Assembly: GCF_023715225.1 (NCBI RefSeq)
Contig: NZ_JAMBNS010000020.1
Coordinates: 1-58,776 of the forward strand
Length of the DNA: 58,776 nucleotides
Reading direction: 5' to 3'
DNA from: Robertmurraya korlensis
Lineage (GTDB): Bacteria > Bacillota > Bacilli > Bacillales > Cytobacillaceae
Part shown: piece after piece, positions 36,005 through 43,953 of the stretch
Layout of the letters: each line of letters starts with the position of its first letter
Numbering within the stretch: position 1 is the first letter of the stretch
Program-made: the position numbers and the translations under genes
The notes under the pieces: generated by a model
What the model was told of the DNA's origin: nothing
What the model saw: only the letters and a program-made list of their open reading frames with translations
Databases searched by the model: none

Positions 36005-36607
36005 TCACTTACGGTTTAGTTCGATTAATTGATCCCCTGATTTGATTTGTGTTTGACTGGTTTTTGCTAACGTGTACTCGGCATGATTTGTCACTACTAC
36101 AGGAGTAGTCAAAACTAAACCCTCTTGCCTAATTTTTTGTATATCAAACTCAATAAGTAGTTGACCTTTTTCAACTTGTGAATCCATTTTTACATGTGAA
36201 GTGAAATATTTCCCACCAAGTTCAACGGTATCCATGCCAATATGAATTAATAATTCTACCCCTTCATCTGTTGTAAAACCAATAGCATGATTAGAAGGGA
36301 ATAAAGCTGTTACCTTTCCAGTAACCGGGGCAAATAACTTTCCTTCTGACGGTTCTATTGCTACACCATCCCCAAGTGCACCCGAAGCAAAGGCTGCATC
36401 TTTTATGTTAGAAAGAGGCACAACTTCTCCATTAAGTGGACTGAAAATAGTCACTTGTTTAGTTTGGGCTGCTACTGTTTGACTATCTTTTTTCTGATTA
36501 GCAGCATTGTTTTCAACCGCTGAATCTTGCCCTTTTCCTAAGCCAAATAAATAAGTCAAGATAAAACCAAGCACAAAAGCAACTACAATCGAAATAATTA
36601 ATCCCAA
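36005..36607 (-). CDS. PTS beta-glucoside EIIA domain with last membrane helix (3' part of a frameshifted bglP)
   Basis: The 200-residue reading frame starts at a TTG and encodes one hydrophobic helix (residues 3-22), a Gln/Asp-rich linker, and a glucose-type EIIA domain. The phospho-accepting His is in LLIHIGMDTV. In intact BglP-type permeases this follows EIIC without a break. Here the EIIC frame ends at a TAA ten bases into this frame, and one extra base in the GGG run would fuse them as ...AIWGLIIS. It has no ribosome binding site of its own. I therefore read it as the 3' half of a broken gene; a free EIIA is possible. Confidence 0.8.
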   Translation of the reverse strand: MGLIISIVVAFVLGFILTYLFGLGKGQDSAVENNAANQKKDSQTVAAQTKQVTIFSPLNGEVVPLSNIKDAAFASGALGDGVAIEPSEGKLFAPVTGKVTALFPSNHAIGFTTDEGVELLIHIGMDTVELGGKYFTSHVKMDSQVEKGQLLIEFDIQKIRQEGLVLTTPVVVTNHAEYTLAKTSQTQIKSGDQLIELNRK

Positions 36608-37929
36608 ATCGCTAGTGTGGCTCCCCCTTCAGGATTAATGTGAGAGGGAATTCCAAAGATACCCAAACCACCAATCATATAAAGCTTAACACCGGTTGCT
36701 CCTATAATTCCTCCACCTACGGCTGCTGCGATACAGCTAATAATGAAAGGTTTCTTCAAAGGCAAGGTGATACCATATATAGCTGGTTCAGTTACACCGA
36801 AAATACCTGAAATAAATGCGGGTATACTTAAAGATTTTAACTTTTGCTGTTTGGTTTTTAACCATACACCTAAAACTGCTCCAATTTGGGCAAAGGAAGC
36901 GGCAAAGGTAGTTGCTAGTACTGGGTCTGAACCGAGTGTGCTCAGATTGTTAATGGCGATAGGAACAAGTCCCCAGTGAAGTCCAAAAATAACAAATACT
37001 TGCCATAAACCACCTACAAAAATACCAGCAAGCATTGGACTTAAGTTGTAGATAAATAAAGTGGCCTGTCCTAATAAGCTTCCTGCCCACGTAGCAATTG
37101 GTCCAATGACGATAAATGTAATTGGAACAACTATTAGTAGTGTAAAAAATGGAACTAAAAATGCTTTTACCACATCAGGAATAATCTTTCTTAACCATTT
37201 CTCGACCATTGCTCCAAACCATGCAGCTAATATAATGGGAATAACAGAGGAAGCATAACTCATTAAGATAACAGGAACACCTAGGAAGGTAATAAAAACA
37301 GGGGACTGAAACATGGATCCTGTAAATAAAGTAAATAATGGCTCTCCCCCTGTAAGAGTAGTTAAAGTTGGATAAACTAATGAGGCACCAATAGCCATCC
37401 CAATAAATGTGCTACCACCAAACTTCTTCATTGCCGTATATCCTAAAAAGATAGGGAAGAAATAAAACAAGGAATCTCCTATTGCATTTAATATTTGATA
37501 TGTACCTGAAGTAGCATCAATCCATCCAAAAGTAACAAAAAGAGCATTAAATCCTTTGATCATCCCAGTTGCAGCTAACACGCCAAGGATTGGTGTGAAG
37601 ATGCTTGCAATTATGTCAATGAAGCGAGCAAGTAACCCACCCTTTTCACCTCCCCCATCTTCTTCTACAGGGGATTGACTTTGGAAACCTCCTAATTCAA
37701 CAACCGTTTTATATACATCTGGTACATGGTTTCCAATAACGACTTGATATTGCCCACCGCTTTTCATCACGGTAATGACGCCTTCCATATTCTTTAACGC
37801 ATCGGTATTTGCTTTTCCCTCGTCTTTTAGCTTAAAGCGCAATCGTGTAATACAATGCACTACACTATTAACGTTTTCTTTTCCACCAACATTTTCAATT
37901 ATGTCTTTGGCTAATTGTTCGTACTTAAT
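36598..37929 (-). pseudogene. bglP: PTS beta-glucoside permease EIIBC part; frameshifted and without a normal start codon
   Basis: The frame encodes EIIB (phospho-Cys in HCITRLRF) and EIIC (eight to ten hydrophobic segments, ending GGLGIFGIPSHINPEGG). BglP-type proteins begin about M(D/K)YEQLAKDIIENVGG. That stretch is encoded here, but the first codon is ATT (37927-37929), with AAGGG correctly placed six bases upstream and an in-frame TAG five codons further up. The next usable start is GTG within VVHCIT, which would delete part of EIIB. At the 3' end the frame stops before EIIA. Two lesions suggest decay or sequencing error; AUU initiation is possible but rare. If working, it would import and phosphorylate beta-glucosides. 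Confidence 0.8.
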
Positions 37930-37964
37930 AAGGATCCCTTCTTTCTATCTAAAATAATATCTAA

Positions 37965-37992
37965 TGAACAATCTCCTTTGATATTTTGTTCA
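37965..37992 (-). promoter_or_regulatory. Inverted repeat upstream of the PTS operon (possible operator)
   Basis: TGAACAA and TTGTTCA lie 14 bp apart between the candidate promoter and the ribosome binding site. The 21-bp centre spacing is two helical turns, as for a dimeric repressor. No regulator gene is adjacent. Confidence 0.35.
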
Positions 37993-38008
37993 AATGGAAA
38001 TAGCTTAT

Positions 38009-38038
38009 TCTATACCCATATATTGCATTTGTTTGCAA
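38009..38038 (-). promoter_or_regulatory. Candidate promoter of the beta-glucoside operon with CRE-like palindrome
   Basis: On the minus strand TTGCAA (38033-38038) and TATAGA (38009-38014) are 18 bp apart. A palindromic TGCAAACAAATGCA (38024-38037) overlaps the -35 and agrees with the CcpA consensus TGWAANCGNTNWCA at about 10 of 14 positions, so catabolite repression is possible. I found no LicT-type antiterminator hairpin. Confidence 0.4.
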
Positions 38039-38042
38039 AATA

Positions 38043-38066
38043 AAAACCAGCCATATGGCTGGTTTT
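38043..38066 (-). terminator. Terminator of yhbH
   Basis: A 24-base perfect palindrome (AAAACCAGCCAT and complement) is followed on the minus strand by T5ATTTT, overlapping the yhbH stop. Confidence 0.9.
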
Positions 38067-39234
38067 ATGCAAATTGTTTATTTTCTTCTTTCTTGAAGAA
38101 GCTTTTCATCGCATGGAATACATCGGATTTCTGTTTGAGGATATAGTATCTGAAGTCTTCATGTTTGATGTTTTTATACGCGGACATTAGGGTCGAGTGG
38201 CGGTTATATTGATTTACTTCTCCGTATCCAAACATATTGGATACTTTCATTAATTCCTCTACTAACTTCACACAACGTGCGTTATCAGAGGTTAAGTTAT
38301 CTCCATCAGAGAAATGGAATGGATAGATATTAAATTTTGCAGGATCGTATTTTGTTTCAATCAGTTCTAATGATTTACGGTAAGCAGATGAACAAATCGT
38401 TCCTCCACTTTCTCCTTTCGAAAAGAAGTCCTCTTCAGAAACTACCTTTGCTTCAGTATGATGAGCAATAAACTCGATCTCTACGGTTTCGTACTTTGTA
38501 CGTAAAAATCTTGTCATCCAGAAGAAAAAGCTTCGAGCCATATATTTTTCCCATAGGCCCATGGAACCACTTGTATCCATCATTGCTAACACAACTGCCT
38601 TGGAGTCAGGCTTAATAATCTCATTCCAGGTTTTAAATTTCAAATCTTCTCTATAAATAGGATGAAAGCTGGCCTTGCCTGTCATTGCATTTCGCTTATA
38701 AGCGGTCATCATCGTTCTTTTCTTATCAATGTTCCCCATCAAACCTGTTTTACGGATATCATTAAACTCAATATCCTCTACAACGTTCTCGGACTTTTCC
38801 TTCTTTTTTAAATTAGGCAGTTCCAACTCTTTGAACAGTGCTTCCTCAATGTCCATTAAAGACACTTCTGCTTCAAAATAGTCTTCTCCCGCCTGATCTC
38901 CTGCTCCTTGCCCTTTTCCAGGTCCCTTTTGATTCGCGGATCCATCTCTAGCTACAACATCACCAACTTGGCTTTCTCCATCTCCCTGGCCCACATGTTT
39001 GTTTTTATCATAATTATAACGAATTTTGTATTCATCCAGTGAGCGGATCGGGATTTTCACCACTTCTCGACCATTCGACATAACAATATTTTCTTCTGAT
39101 ACTAGGTCTGGTAAATTGTTACGGATCGCTTCCTGAACCTTCTCCTGATGCCTCTGTTGGTCGTCATAGCCTTTTCGGTGGAGGGACCAGTCTTCTTGCG
39201 AAATCACAAATTGATGGTTATTTACATCTGCCAT
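38065..39234 (-). CDS. yhbH: YhbH sporulation protein (DUF444)
   Basis: The 389-residue cytosolic protein is of the YhbH/DUF444 family. An N-terminal [18 protein letters not shown], a Gly/Gln/Asp-rich middle (about 85-120), and a von Willebrand A-like C-terminal domain with MIDAS-type DTSGSMG near residue 217 are seen. YhbH, PrkA and SpoVR are co-conserved and, in sporulators, belong to the sigma-E mother-cell regulon. AGGAGG precedes the ATG. Unlike the usual direct prkA-yhbH adjacency, 1.15 kb and a small gene separate them here. Biochemical function remains unclear. Confidence 0.95.
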   Translation of the reverse strand: MADVNNHQFVISQEDWSLHRKGYDDQQRHQEKVQEAIRNNLPDLVSEENIVMSNGREVVKIPIRSLDEYKIRYNYDKNKHVGQGDGESQVGDVVARDGSANQKGPGKGQGAGDQAGEDYFEAEVSLMDIEEALFKELELPNLKKKEKSENVVEDIEFNDIRKTGLMGNIDKKRTMMTAYKRNAMTGKASFHPIYREDLKFKTWNEIIKPDSKAVVLAMMDTSGSMGLWEKYMARSFFFWMTRFLRTKYETVEIEFIAHHTEAKVVSEEDFFSKGESGGTICSSAYRKSLELIETKYDPAKFNIYPFHFSDGDNLTSDNARCVKLVEELMKVSNMFGYGEVNQYNRHSTLMSAYKNIKHEDFRYYILKQKSDVFHAMKSFFKKEENKQFA

Positions 39235-39573
39235 AGTTTTAACCCTCCTAATTTTTTTGTCACCATTTTCACAAAACGCTCATACAATATCCCGAGTGTA
39301 AAATTGAGTGGGAAACGTTGATTACTCTATCATATGCAGAAGGACGTAATAATTTACAAATAATTTTGACAATGAGACATTTGCCCATAGTGTTGGACAA
39401 GCCTATTTATTGCTATTCAAGTACCTTAGAGGCAATCATCATCCTAAAAATTCACAGTAAGATGATCTGACGAATAATATGAGAGCTCCCCTACCTACCC
39501 AATGTAAAACTTACTACTATAAATATTATTTCGGGAAAGAAAATATGTTTTGTCTTTAATGGGAAAAGAAAAA

Positions 39574-39595
39574 GAGCTAGTCTTATAACTAGCTC
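39574..39595 (-). terminator. Terminator-like hairpin in the yhbH upstream gap
   Basis: A GAGCTAGT stem with six-base loop is followed on the minus strand by TTTTTCTTTT. It lies 470 bp beyond the stop of the small gene at 40065-40304, so that transcript, or an unannotated RNA starting in between, may end here. Confidence 0.6.
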
Positions 39596-39722
39596 AATTT
39601 TAAAATTTAATTTTATAAATAAAAATAAAGTAGTCAATGTACAATTTGTAAAAAAAGTATGCGAATCTGCCTTTAGGGTTCACACCTATCGGTTGGAAGA
39701 ACAGTTAAGTACCCGAGCTGAT

Positions 39723-39913
39723 AAATAGACGGAGAAATTCCGTTTAATTAGAAATCCATATTAAAAAAAGCTTAAATAGGCGGAGAAATTCCGCCTATTT
39801 GCTCGAAAACTTCGAAAAGGGGAGATTTTGCTTTGCATAAGCGGAAAACTTACCCTTATTTACCCCGAAACGAGCTCCATTCTGCATTTAACCGGAAAAC
39901 CTCCGCTTATTTT
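39723..39913. repeat. Array of intergenic palindromic units
   Basis: AAATAGGCGGA-GAAAT-TCCGCCTATTT (39774-39800) is a perfect 11-bp inverted repeat. A degraded version begins at 39723 (AAATAGACGGAGAAATTCCG). ATAAGCGGA (39838-39846) is complementary to TCCGCTTAT (39902-39910), with CGGAAAAC-type cores inside both, and GCTCG (39801) matches CGAGC (39871). It looks like a multi-copy, structured intergenic repeat of the kind seen in Bacillaceae, not a coding sequence. Confidence 0.65.
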
Positions 39914-40064
39914 ACTTGTGCTGGTTACTCGATTCCTAATAAAGAAACTCGTGGCGACTTTTACTTTTTAATATACCAATAACGATTCCATTACGACTGT
40001 CATTTCGGCACGTATATTTAGAAAAGCACTTCAAAACGGAACCCTTTAGAATCAGCCGCATGCT

Positions 40065-40304
40065 CTAAAATTTTGCATCTAATAAACGATGCTTACTTTT
40101 TACTTGTTCGATTTTTTCTTTTGTTTCTTTCGTTTGGTCTGATTTTGTTTCCTGCTGTGGATCTGGAATTTGATTATCCTTTTTAAGCTCTTCATTTGTT
40201 TTCATTTGTTCTACTTCTTTTCCAAGGTTCTTCATTTCCTTCATATCCTCAGCCATGGAACTGTTTTGTGCAACATCATTTTTGGCATTTTGATTTGTTT
40301 TCAT
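40065..40304 (-). CDS. Small hydrophilic protein between prkA and yhbH
   Basis: The 79-residue protein is very rich in Lys, Glu, Gln, Asn, Asp and Met, with no hydrophobic segment, no Cys and few aromatics (final residue Phe only). The composition suggests a disordered or single-helix protein. The ATG at 40304 has GAGGTG six bases upstream; the longer frame to 40352 has no site. It follows prkA by 80 bp, beyond the prkA terminator. I do not recognise the family. Its position within the prkA-yhbH pair and its composition make a small spore protein plausible, but this is inference. Confidence 0.6.
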   Translation of the reverse strand: MKTNQNAKNDVAQNSSMAEDMKEMKNLGKEVEQMKTNEELKKDNQIPDPQQETKSDQTKETKEKIEQVKSKHRLLDAKF

Positions 40305-40356
40305 GATTATCACCTCGCTACTCTTTACCCGAGATGGACAAGCGGTAAACATAAAA

Positions 40357-40386
40357 AAGGACTGGCACTTTAGCCAGCCCTCCTTT
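40357..40386 (-). terminator. Terminator of prkA
   Basis: An interrupted stem (AAAGGA, bulge, CTGGC with complements) is followed on the minus strand by TTTTTTATG, directly after the prkA stop. Confidence 0.75.
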
Positions 40387-40387
40387 A

Positions 40388-42283
40388 TTAACGGTTCAAC
40401 AAGCTACCAACATAACGAAGTAGTTCGTTTGCTGAGGTAGAATTATAGCCGTGCTCGTCAATTAATCTTGCTACAACTTCATTAACCTTTTTCAGTTGCT
40501 GCTCATCTGGTGTCTTTGTTGAGGTTGTAATTTTTACAACATCCTTTAAGTCTGCAAACAACTTCTTCTGAATGGCTTCACGTAGACGGTCGTGAGAATT
40601 GTAGTCAAATCGTTTGCCTTTTCTTGCATAGGCAGAAATCCGAATTAAAATTTCTTCGCGGAATGCTTTTTTCGCATTTTCAGAAATACCTATTTGCTCT
40701 TCAATTGAGCGCATAAGCTTCTCATCTGGATTGATTTCTTCACCAGTTAGTGGATCGCGAAGCTTCGCTTTATTGCAATATGCCTCTACATTATCCAAGT
40801 AATTGTCCATTAGCGTTTTTGCAGACTCTTCATACGAGTATACAAATGCTTTTTGAACTTCTTTTTTCGCAATGTCGTCATACTCCTTACGTGCAAGTGA
40901 AATATAATTTAAATACTTCTCTTTTAGCTCTGGCGTTATGGATGCATGTTGATCTAAGCCCTCTTTTAAAGAACGAAGAACATCCAGTGCATTAATAGAC
41001 GACATTTCTTTTCTTATTATTGTAGAAGAAATTCGATTGATCACGTAACGTGGGTCAATTCCACTCATTCCTTCATCTGCATATTCCTTCTTCAATTCAT
41101 CAACATCAGCGCTTGAGAAGCCTTCGACATTCTCTCCATCGTAAAGTCGCATTTTCTTTACTAAGTCAATGTCACCTTTTTTCGGTTCCTTTAATCGAGT
41201 TAGGATGGTGAACATCGCAGCAACTCGTAAGGTATGTGGGGCAATGTGGACATTTGACACATCACTCTCACCAATCATTTTCGCGTAAATTTTCTCTTCC
41301 TGACTTACTTTTAAGTTATAAGGAACAGGCATAACGATAATACGTGAGTGTAAAGCTTCGTTTTTCTTATTCGAAATAAACGAGCGATACTCCGTTTCAT
41401 TCGTATGAGCCACAATTAACTCATCTGCCGAGATGAGAGCAAAGCGACCGGCTTTGAAATTCCCTTCTTGTGTCAGAGAAAGTAAGTGCCATAAGAACTT
41501 CTCATCACATTTTAACATCTCCTGGAACTCCATCATTCCCCGATTAGCTTTATTTAATTCTCCATCGAATCGATAAGCTCTAGGATCGGATTCTGATCCG
41601 TATTCAGCAATGGTTGAAAAGTCGATACTACCGGTTAAATCAGCAATGTCCTGTGATTTTGGATCGGATGGACTGAAGGTTCCAATCCCCACACGCTTAT
41701 CTTCAGAGAAGAAAACACGCTCGACAATGACATCCTCAATTCTTCCACCATACTCCTGTTCGACTCTCATCGTATTTAAAGGAGACAAATTCCCTTCAAT
41801 TCGAATACCATACTCATCGTAAAAATCTTTTCTTAAATGGTGCGGAATGAGATGTAATGGGTCTTCGTGCATCGGACAGCCTTTAATCGCAAAAACAGCG
41901 CCTCGTTCTGAATGCGAATAAGCCTCTAATCCACGCTTTAGCATGGTAACTAAAGTCGATTTCCCTCCACTAACTGGTCCCATAAGCAAAAGTATTCTCT
42001 TTCTAACATCTAAACGTTTGGCAGACGGGTGAAAATATTCCTCAACTAATCTCTCTAACGACTCCTCTAAACCAAATAACTGGTTACTGAAAAATTCATA
42101 CTTTTTACTCGTCCCGTCTTTTTCAATTCCAGCATCTTTGATCATATTATAAACGCGAGAATGTGCCGACTGTGCTACCCATGGACTTTCCTTCACAATT
42201 TCTAAATACTCTGCAAATGTACCTTCCCATTTTAACTTTTCCTCTTCTTGTCTAAACATTTCGATCTTTTTTAAGATATCCAT
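40388..42283 (-). CDS. prkA: Serine protein kinase PrkA
   Basis: The 631-residue protein matches PrkA: an N-terminal AAA+ module with a Walker A (GPVSGGKST) near residue 104 and a PrkA C-terminal domain (about 400-631). The sequence is full length and well conserved (MDILKKIEMFRQEEEKL at the start). In B. subtilis PrkA is made in the mother cell and affects sporulation; it has been described both as a kinase and as an AAA-type protease-like protein. GGGGAGG lies five bases before the ATG. A near-consensus sigma-E promoter lies 41 bp upstream. It works with YhbH and SpoVR, both in this window. Confidence 0.97.
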   Translation of the reverse strand: MDILKKIEMFRQEEEKLKWEGTFAEYLEIVKESPWVAQSAHSRVYNMIKDAGIEKDGTSKKYEFFSNQLFGLEESLERLVEEYFHPSAKRLDVRKRILLLMGPVSGGKSTLVTMLKRGLEAYSHSERGAVFAIKGCPMHEDPLHLIPHHLRKDFYDEYGIRIEGNLSPLNTMRVEQEYGGRIEDVIVERVFFSEDKRVGIGTFSPSDPKSQDIADLTGSIDFSTIAEYGSESDPRAYRFDGELNKANRGMMEFQEMLKCDEKFLWHLLSLTQEGNFKAGRFALISADELIVAHTNETEYRSFISNKKNEALHSRIIVMPVPYNLKVSQEEKIYAKMIGESDVSNVHIAPHTLRVAAMFTILTRLKEPKKGDIDLVKKMRLYDGENVEGFSSADVDELKKEYADEGMSGIDPRYVINRISSTIIRKEMSSINALDVLRSLKEGLDQHASITPELKEKYLNYISLARKEYDDIAKKEVQKAFVYSYEESAKTLMDNYLDNVEAYCNKAKLRDPLTGEEINPDEKLMRSIEEQIGISENAKKAFREEILIRISAYARKGKRFDYNSHDRLREAIQKKLFADLKDVVKITTSTKTPDEQQLKKVNEVVARLIDEHGYNSTSANELLRYVGSLLNR

Positions 42284-42323
42284 ATGGACCTCCCCTGTTT
42301 GAATGATCAGAGACGATTAATAT

Positions 42324-42352
42324 AATCTATGCACCCGTACAAACGAACATGC
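42324..42352 (-). promoter_or_regulatory. Sigma-E promoter of prkA
   Basis: On the minus strand GCATGTT (42346-42352) and CATAGATT (42324-42331) are 14 bp apart. The sigma-E consensus is KMATATT-N14-CATACAnT; the -35 matches at 6 of 7 and the -10 at all but one defined base. This agrees with known mother-cell control of prkA. Confidence 0.75.
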
Positions 42353-42426
42353 CTAATGAGGAAGAGTAATGTTGTCCTTTTTTAGAAACTCTTTAAGAAC
42401 TTGGCTAAAAAATATCTCTTCCATTA

Positions 42427-42463
42427 TTCACACTATGTTTGAAATAGGCTATAATAAGCCTAT
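42427..42463 (+). promoter_or_regulatory. Sigma-A promoter of the 30-residue membrane peptide, with operator-like palindrome
   Basis: TTCACA (42427-42432) and TATAAT (42450-42455) are 17 bp apart. The -10 is enclosed by a 7-bp inverted repeat, ATAGGCT (42444-42450) and AGCCTAT (42457-42463). A repressor bound there would block the promoter; which one is unknown. Confidence 0.6.
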
Positions 42464-42499
42464 ATGTAAACGTAATCTTTTACAGAGGAGGCTACATAC

Positions 42500-42592
42500 A
42501 TGGGATTGCTTCTTATTTTAGGTGTTATGGTTGCATTTCTATCTGCGATTTTCACTGCAGGATACGATGATAAGCCAGGTGTAAATAAGTAA
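42500..42592 (+). CDS. 30-residue membrane peptide
   Basis: The frame encodes 30 residues, beginning MGLLLILGVMVAF, then a short polar tail GYDDKPGVNK. Residues 2-20 make one membrane helix. GAGGAGG lies 8-9 bases before the ATG, a sigma-A promoter lies 45 bases upstream, and a strong terminator begins at the stop codon. These three signals make it a very likely gene despite its length. It is divergent from prkA and convergent with the nitroreductase gene. I do not recall a characterised homolog. Confidence 0.75.
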   Translation: MGLLLILGVMVAFLSAIFTAGYDDKPGVNK

Positions 42593-42618
42593 AAAAAGCT
42601 GCCTTGGCAGCTTTTTTT
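42591..42618. terminator. Bidirectional terminator, membrane peptide / nitroreductase
   Basis: A 28-base near-perfect palindrome (AAAAAAAGCTGCC and complement) gives T runs on both strands between the convergent genes. Confidence 0.92.
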
Positions 42619-42619
42619 C

Positions 42620-43363
42620 TTATTGTTTATTAAATTTTTGTGCTTCTACATAATTCTTCATATACATCCTTGATTTCTTCTCAAGCATATTGGCCATTTG
42701 CTCAGTCCACGTGTCAGTACGCTTTCCACCCGTTCTTTCCTTATAGTAGCTAGATATTACGTTATTATAGCTTGTAAGTTCCTGTTCATAATGATCCATA
42801 TTATATTGCTCTTCATGATACACATGTGAAAGTGGCAACCTTGGCTTTTTATCTGTTACTTTTTTAGGATAACCAATTGCTAAACCAAATAGGGGAATCA
42901 CCCGCTGTGGTATATTCAATAATTTTCCTACTTCTTCTAGATTATTTCTTATGCCACCAATATAACAAATCCCTAGCCCTAAAGATTCTGCTGCTAAACT
43001 TGCATTTTGAGCAGCTAATGAAGCATCAATTAGAGCTACCATAAATTTTTCCGTGCTTTCTATGGAAGAAATCACATCCTTGCCTTCCATTTTCCCAATG
43101 TATTCATGACGGTATAAGTCCGCACAGAAAACGAAGAAATGCCCATTTTCCTCCACATAGGTTTGATTTCCTGCAAGCTCTGCTAACTTTTGCTTTTTCT
43201 CACGATCGCTTACACCAATGATACTGTATGCCTGTATGTAACTAGAAGTAGATGCTGCTTGAGCACTTTCAACGATGATCTCAATCTGCTCACGAGTTAA
43301 TAGCTTGTCCTCAAAGCTCCTGATTGACCGATGATTTAATATCGTTTCTATGACTGTATTCAC
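42620..43363 (-). CDS. Oxygen-insensitive NAD(P)H nitroreductase (NfsA/NfrA type)
   Basis: The 247-residue flavoprotein matches the NfsA/FRP group of the nitroreductase superfamily. FMN-binding HRSIRSFEDK near the N terminus, AQAASTSSYIQAYSIIGV, the dimer-interface GLGICYIGGIRNN and LFGLAIGYP are present, and the C-terminal arm with YYKERTGGKRTDTWTEQ is typical of NfrA. It reduces FMN, nitro compounds or quinones with NADPH. The start is GTG with AGGAGG upstream. It follows trmL on the same strand with a terminator between them. Confidence 0.93.
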   Translation of the reverse strand: MNTVIETILNHRSIRSFEDKLLTREQIEIIVESAQAASTSSYIQAYSIIGVSDREKKQKLAELAGNQTYVEENGHFFVFCADLYRHEYIGKMEGKDVISSIESTEKFMVALIDASLAAQNASLAAESLGLGICYIGGIRNNLEEVGKLLNIPQRVIPLFGLAIGYPKKVTDKKPRLPLSHVYHEEQYNMDHYEQELTSYNNVISSYYKERTGGKRTDTWTEQMANMLEKKSRMYMKNYVEAQKFNKQ

Positions 43364-43382
43364 TAGTTTTCCTCCTTTTAAA

Positions 43383-43411
43383 AAGGCCGTTCTATAATAG
43401 AACGGTCCCTT
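43383..43411 (-). terminator. Terminator of trmL
   Basis: A stem around CCGTTCTA/TAGAACGG with a three-base loop, followed on the minus strand by TTTTTAAAAGG, lies directly after the trmL stop codon. Confidence 0.82.
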
Positions 43412-43888
43412 TTATGTTAGGTGTAAATAGTTTTGCTGTCTTAATGCCTCATACACTAAAATTGCTGCCGTGTTTGATAAATTTAATGAACGTACATGCT
43501 CATCATTCATAGGAATTCGTAATGCACGGTCCAAGTTTTTCTCTCTTACCTCTTGTGGCAATCCAGTTGTTTCACGACCAAAGATAAAATAATATTCTTT
43601 TTGTGAATCGCTGTAATCAAACGAAGTAAAGTTTTTCTTTCCAAACTTCGTTAAGTAGAAAAACTCCCCACCTGCATTCTTTTCATAAAATTCATCTAAT
43701 GAATCATAGTAATGGATTGTTACTGCATCCCAATAATCTAATCCTGCACGCTTTAATTGCTTATCGTCTGTTGAAAAACCAAGCGGTCGAATCAAATGAA
43801 GTGTTGTATCTGTTGCTGCACATGTACGTGCGATGTTCCCTGTATTAGAAGGGATTTGTGGTTGAAAAAGTACGATATGGTTTGGCAT
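43412..43888 (-). CDS. trmL: tRNA (cytidine(34)-2'-O)-methyltransferase
   Basis: The 158-residue SPOUT methyltransferase (CspR/YibK/TrmL) methylates the ribose at the wobble base of tRNA-Leu. Motifs are PQIPSNTGNIARTCAAT near the N terminus, FGRETTGLP in the middle, and RIPM...VRSLNLSNTAAILVYE near the C terminus, forming the AdoMet trefoil knot. GAGGTG lies six bases before the ATG. B. subtilis cspR likewise neighbours yhbB and yhbA (queG). Confidence 0.95.
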   Translation of the reverse strand: MPNHIVLFQPQIPSNTGNIARTCAATDTTLHLIRPLGFSTDDKQLKRAGLDYWDAVTIHYYDSLDEFYEKNAGGEFFYLTKFGKKNFTSFDYSDSQKEYYFIFGRETTGLPQEVREKNLDRALRIPMNDEHVRSLNLSNTAAILVYEALRQQNYLHLT

Positions 43889-43953
43889 GGTGTCACCTCT
43901 ATAGTTAACTGTCAGAGGATATTATACCATTACTCTTTACTCGGAGCCAAAGC

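Larger units (their letters stand above)
39235..40064. other. Gene-free interval between yhbH and a small gene
   Basis: This 830-bp interval shows no credible reading frame with a ribosome binding site. It holds a terminator-like hairpin (39574-39595) and an array of GC-rich palindromic units (about 39723-39913), described separately. The first 130 bases carry the yhbH leader. Confidence 0.6.

Noticed and set aside
36598-36607. Programmed -1 ribosomal frameshift between EIIC and EIIA
   Set aside because: The junction reads GCG ATT TGG GAT TAA and lacks an X_XXY_YYZ slippery heptamer in the zero frame, and I see no clear downstream stimulatory structure. A deletion or sequencing error in the G run is simpler.
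39238-39300. Sigma-E or sigma-K promoter for yhbH
   Set aside because: GGATATT fits a sigma-E -35, but nothing like CATACAnT lies 14-15 bp after it; CATATGATA fits a sigma-K -10, but without a correctly spaced AC. I could not choose one.
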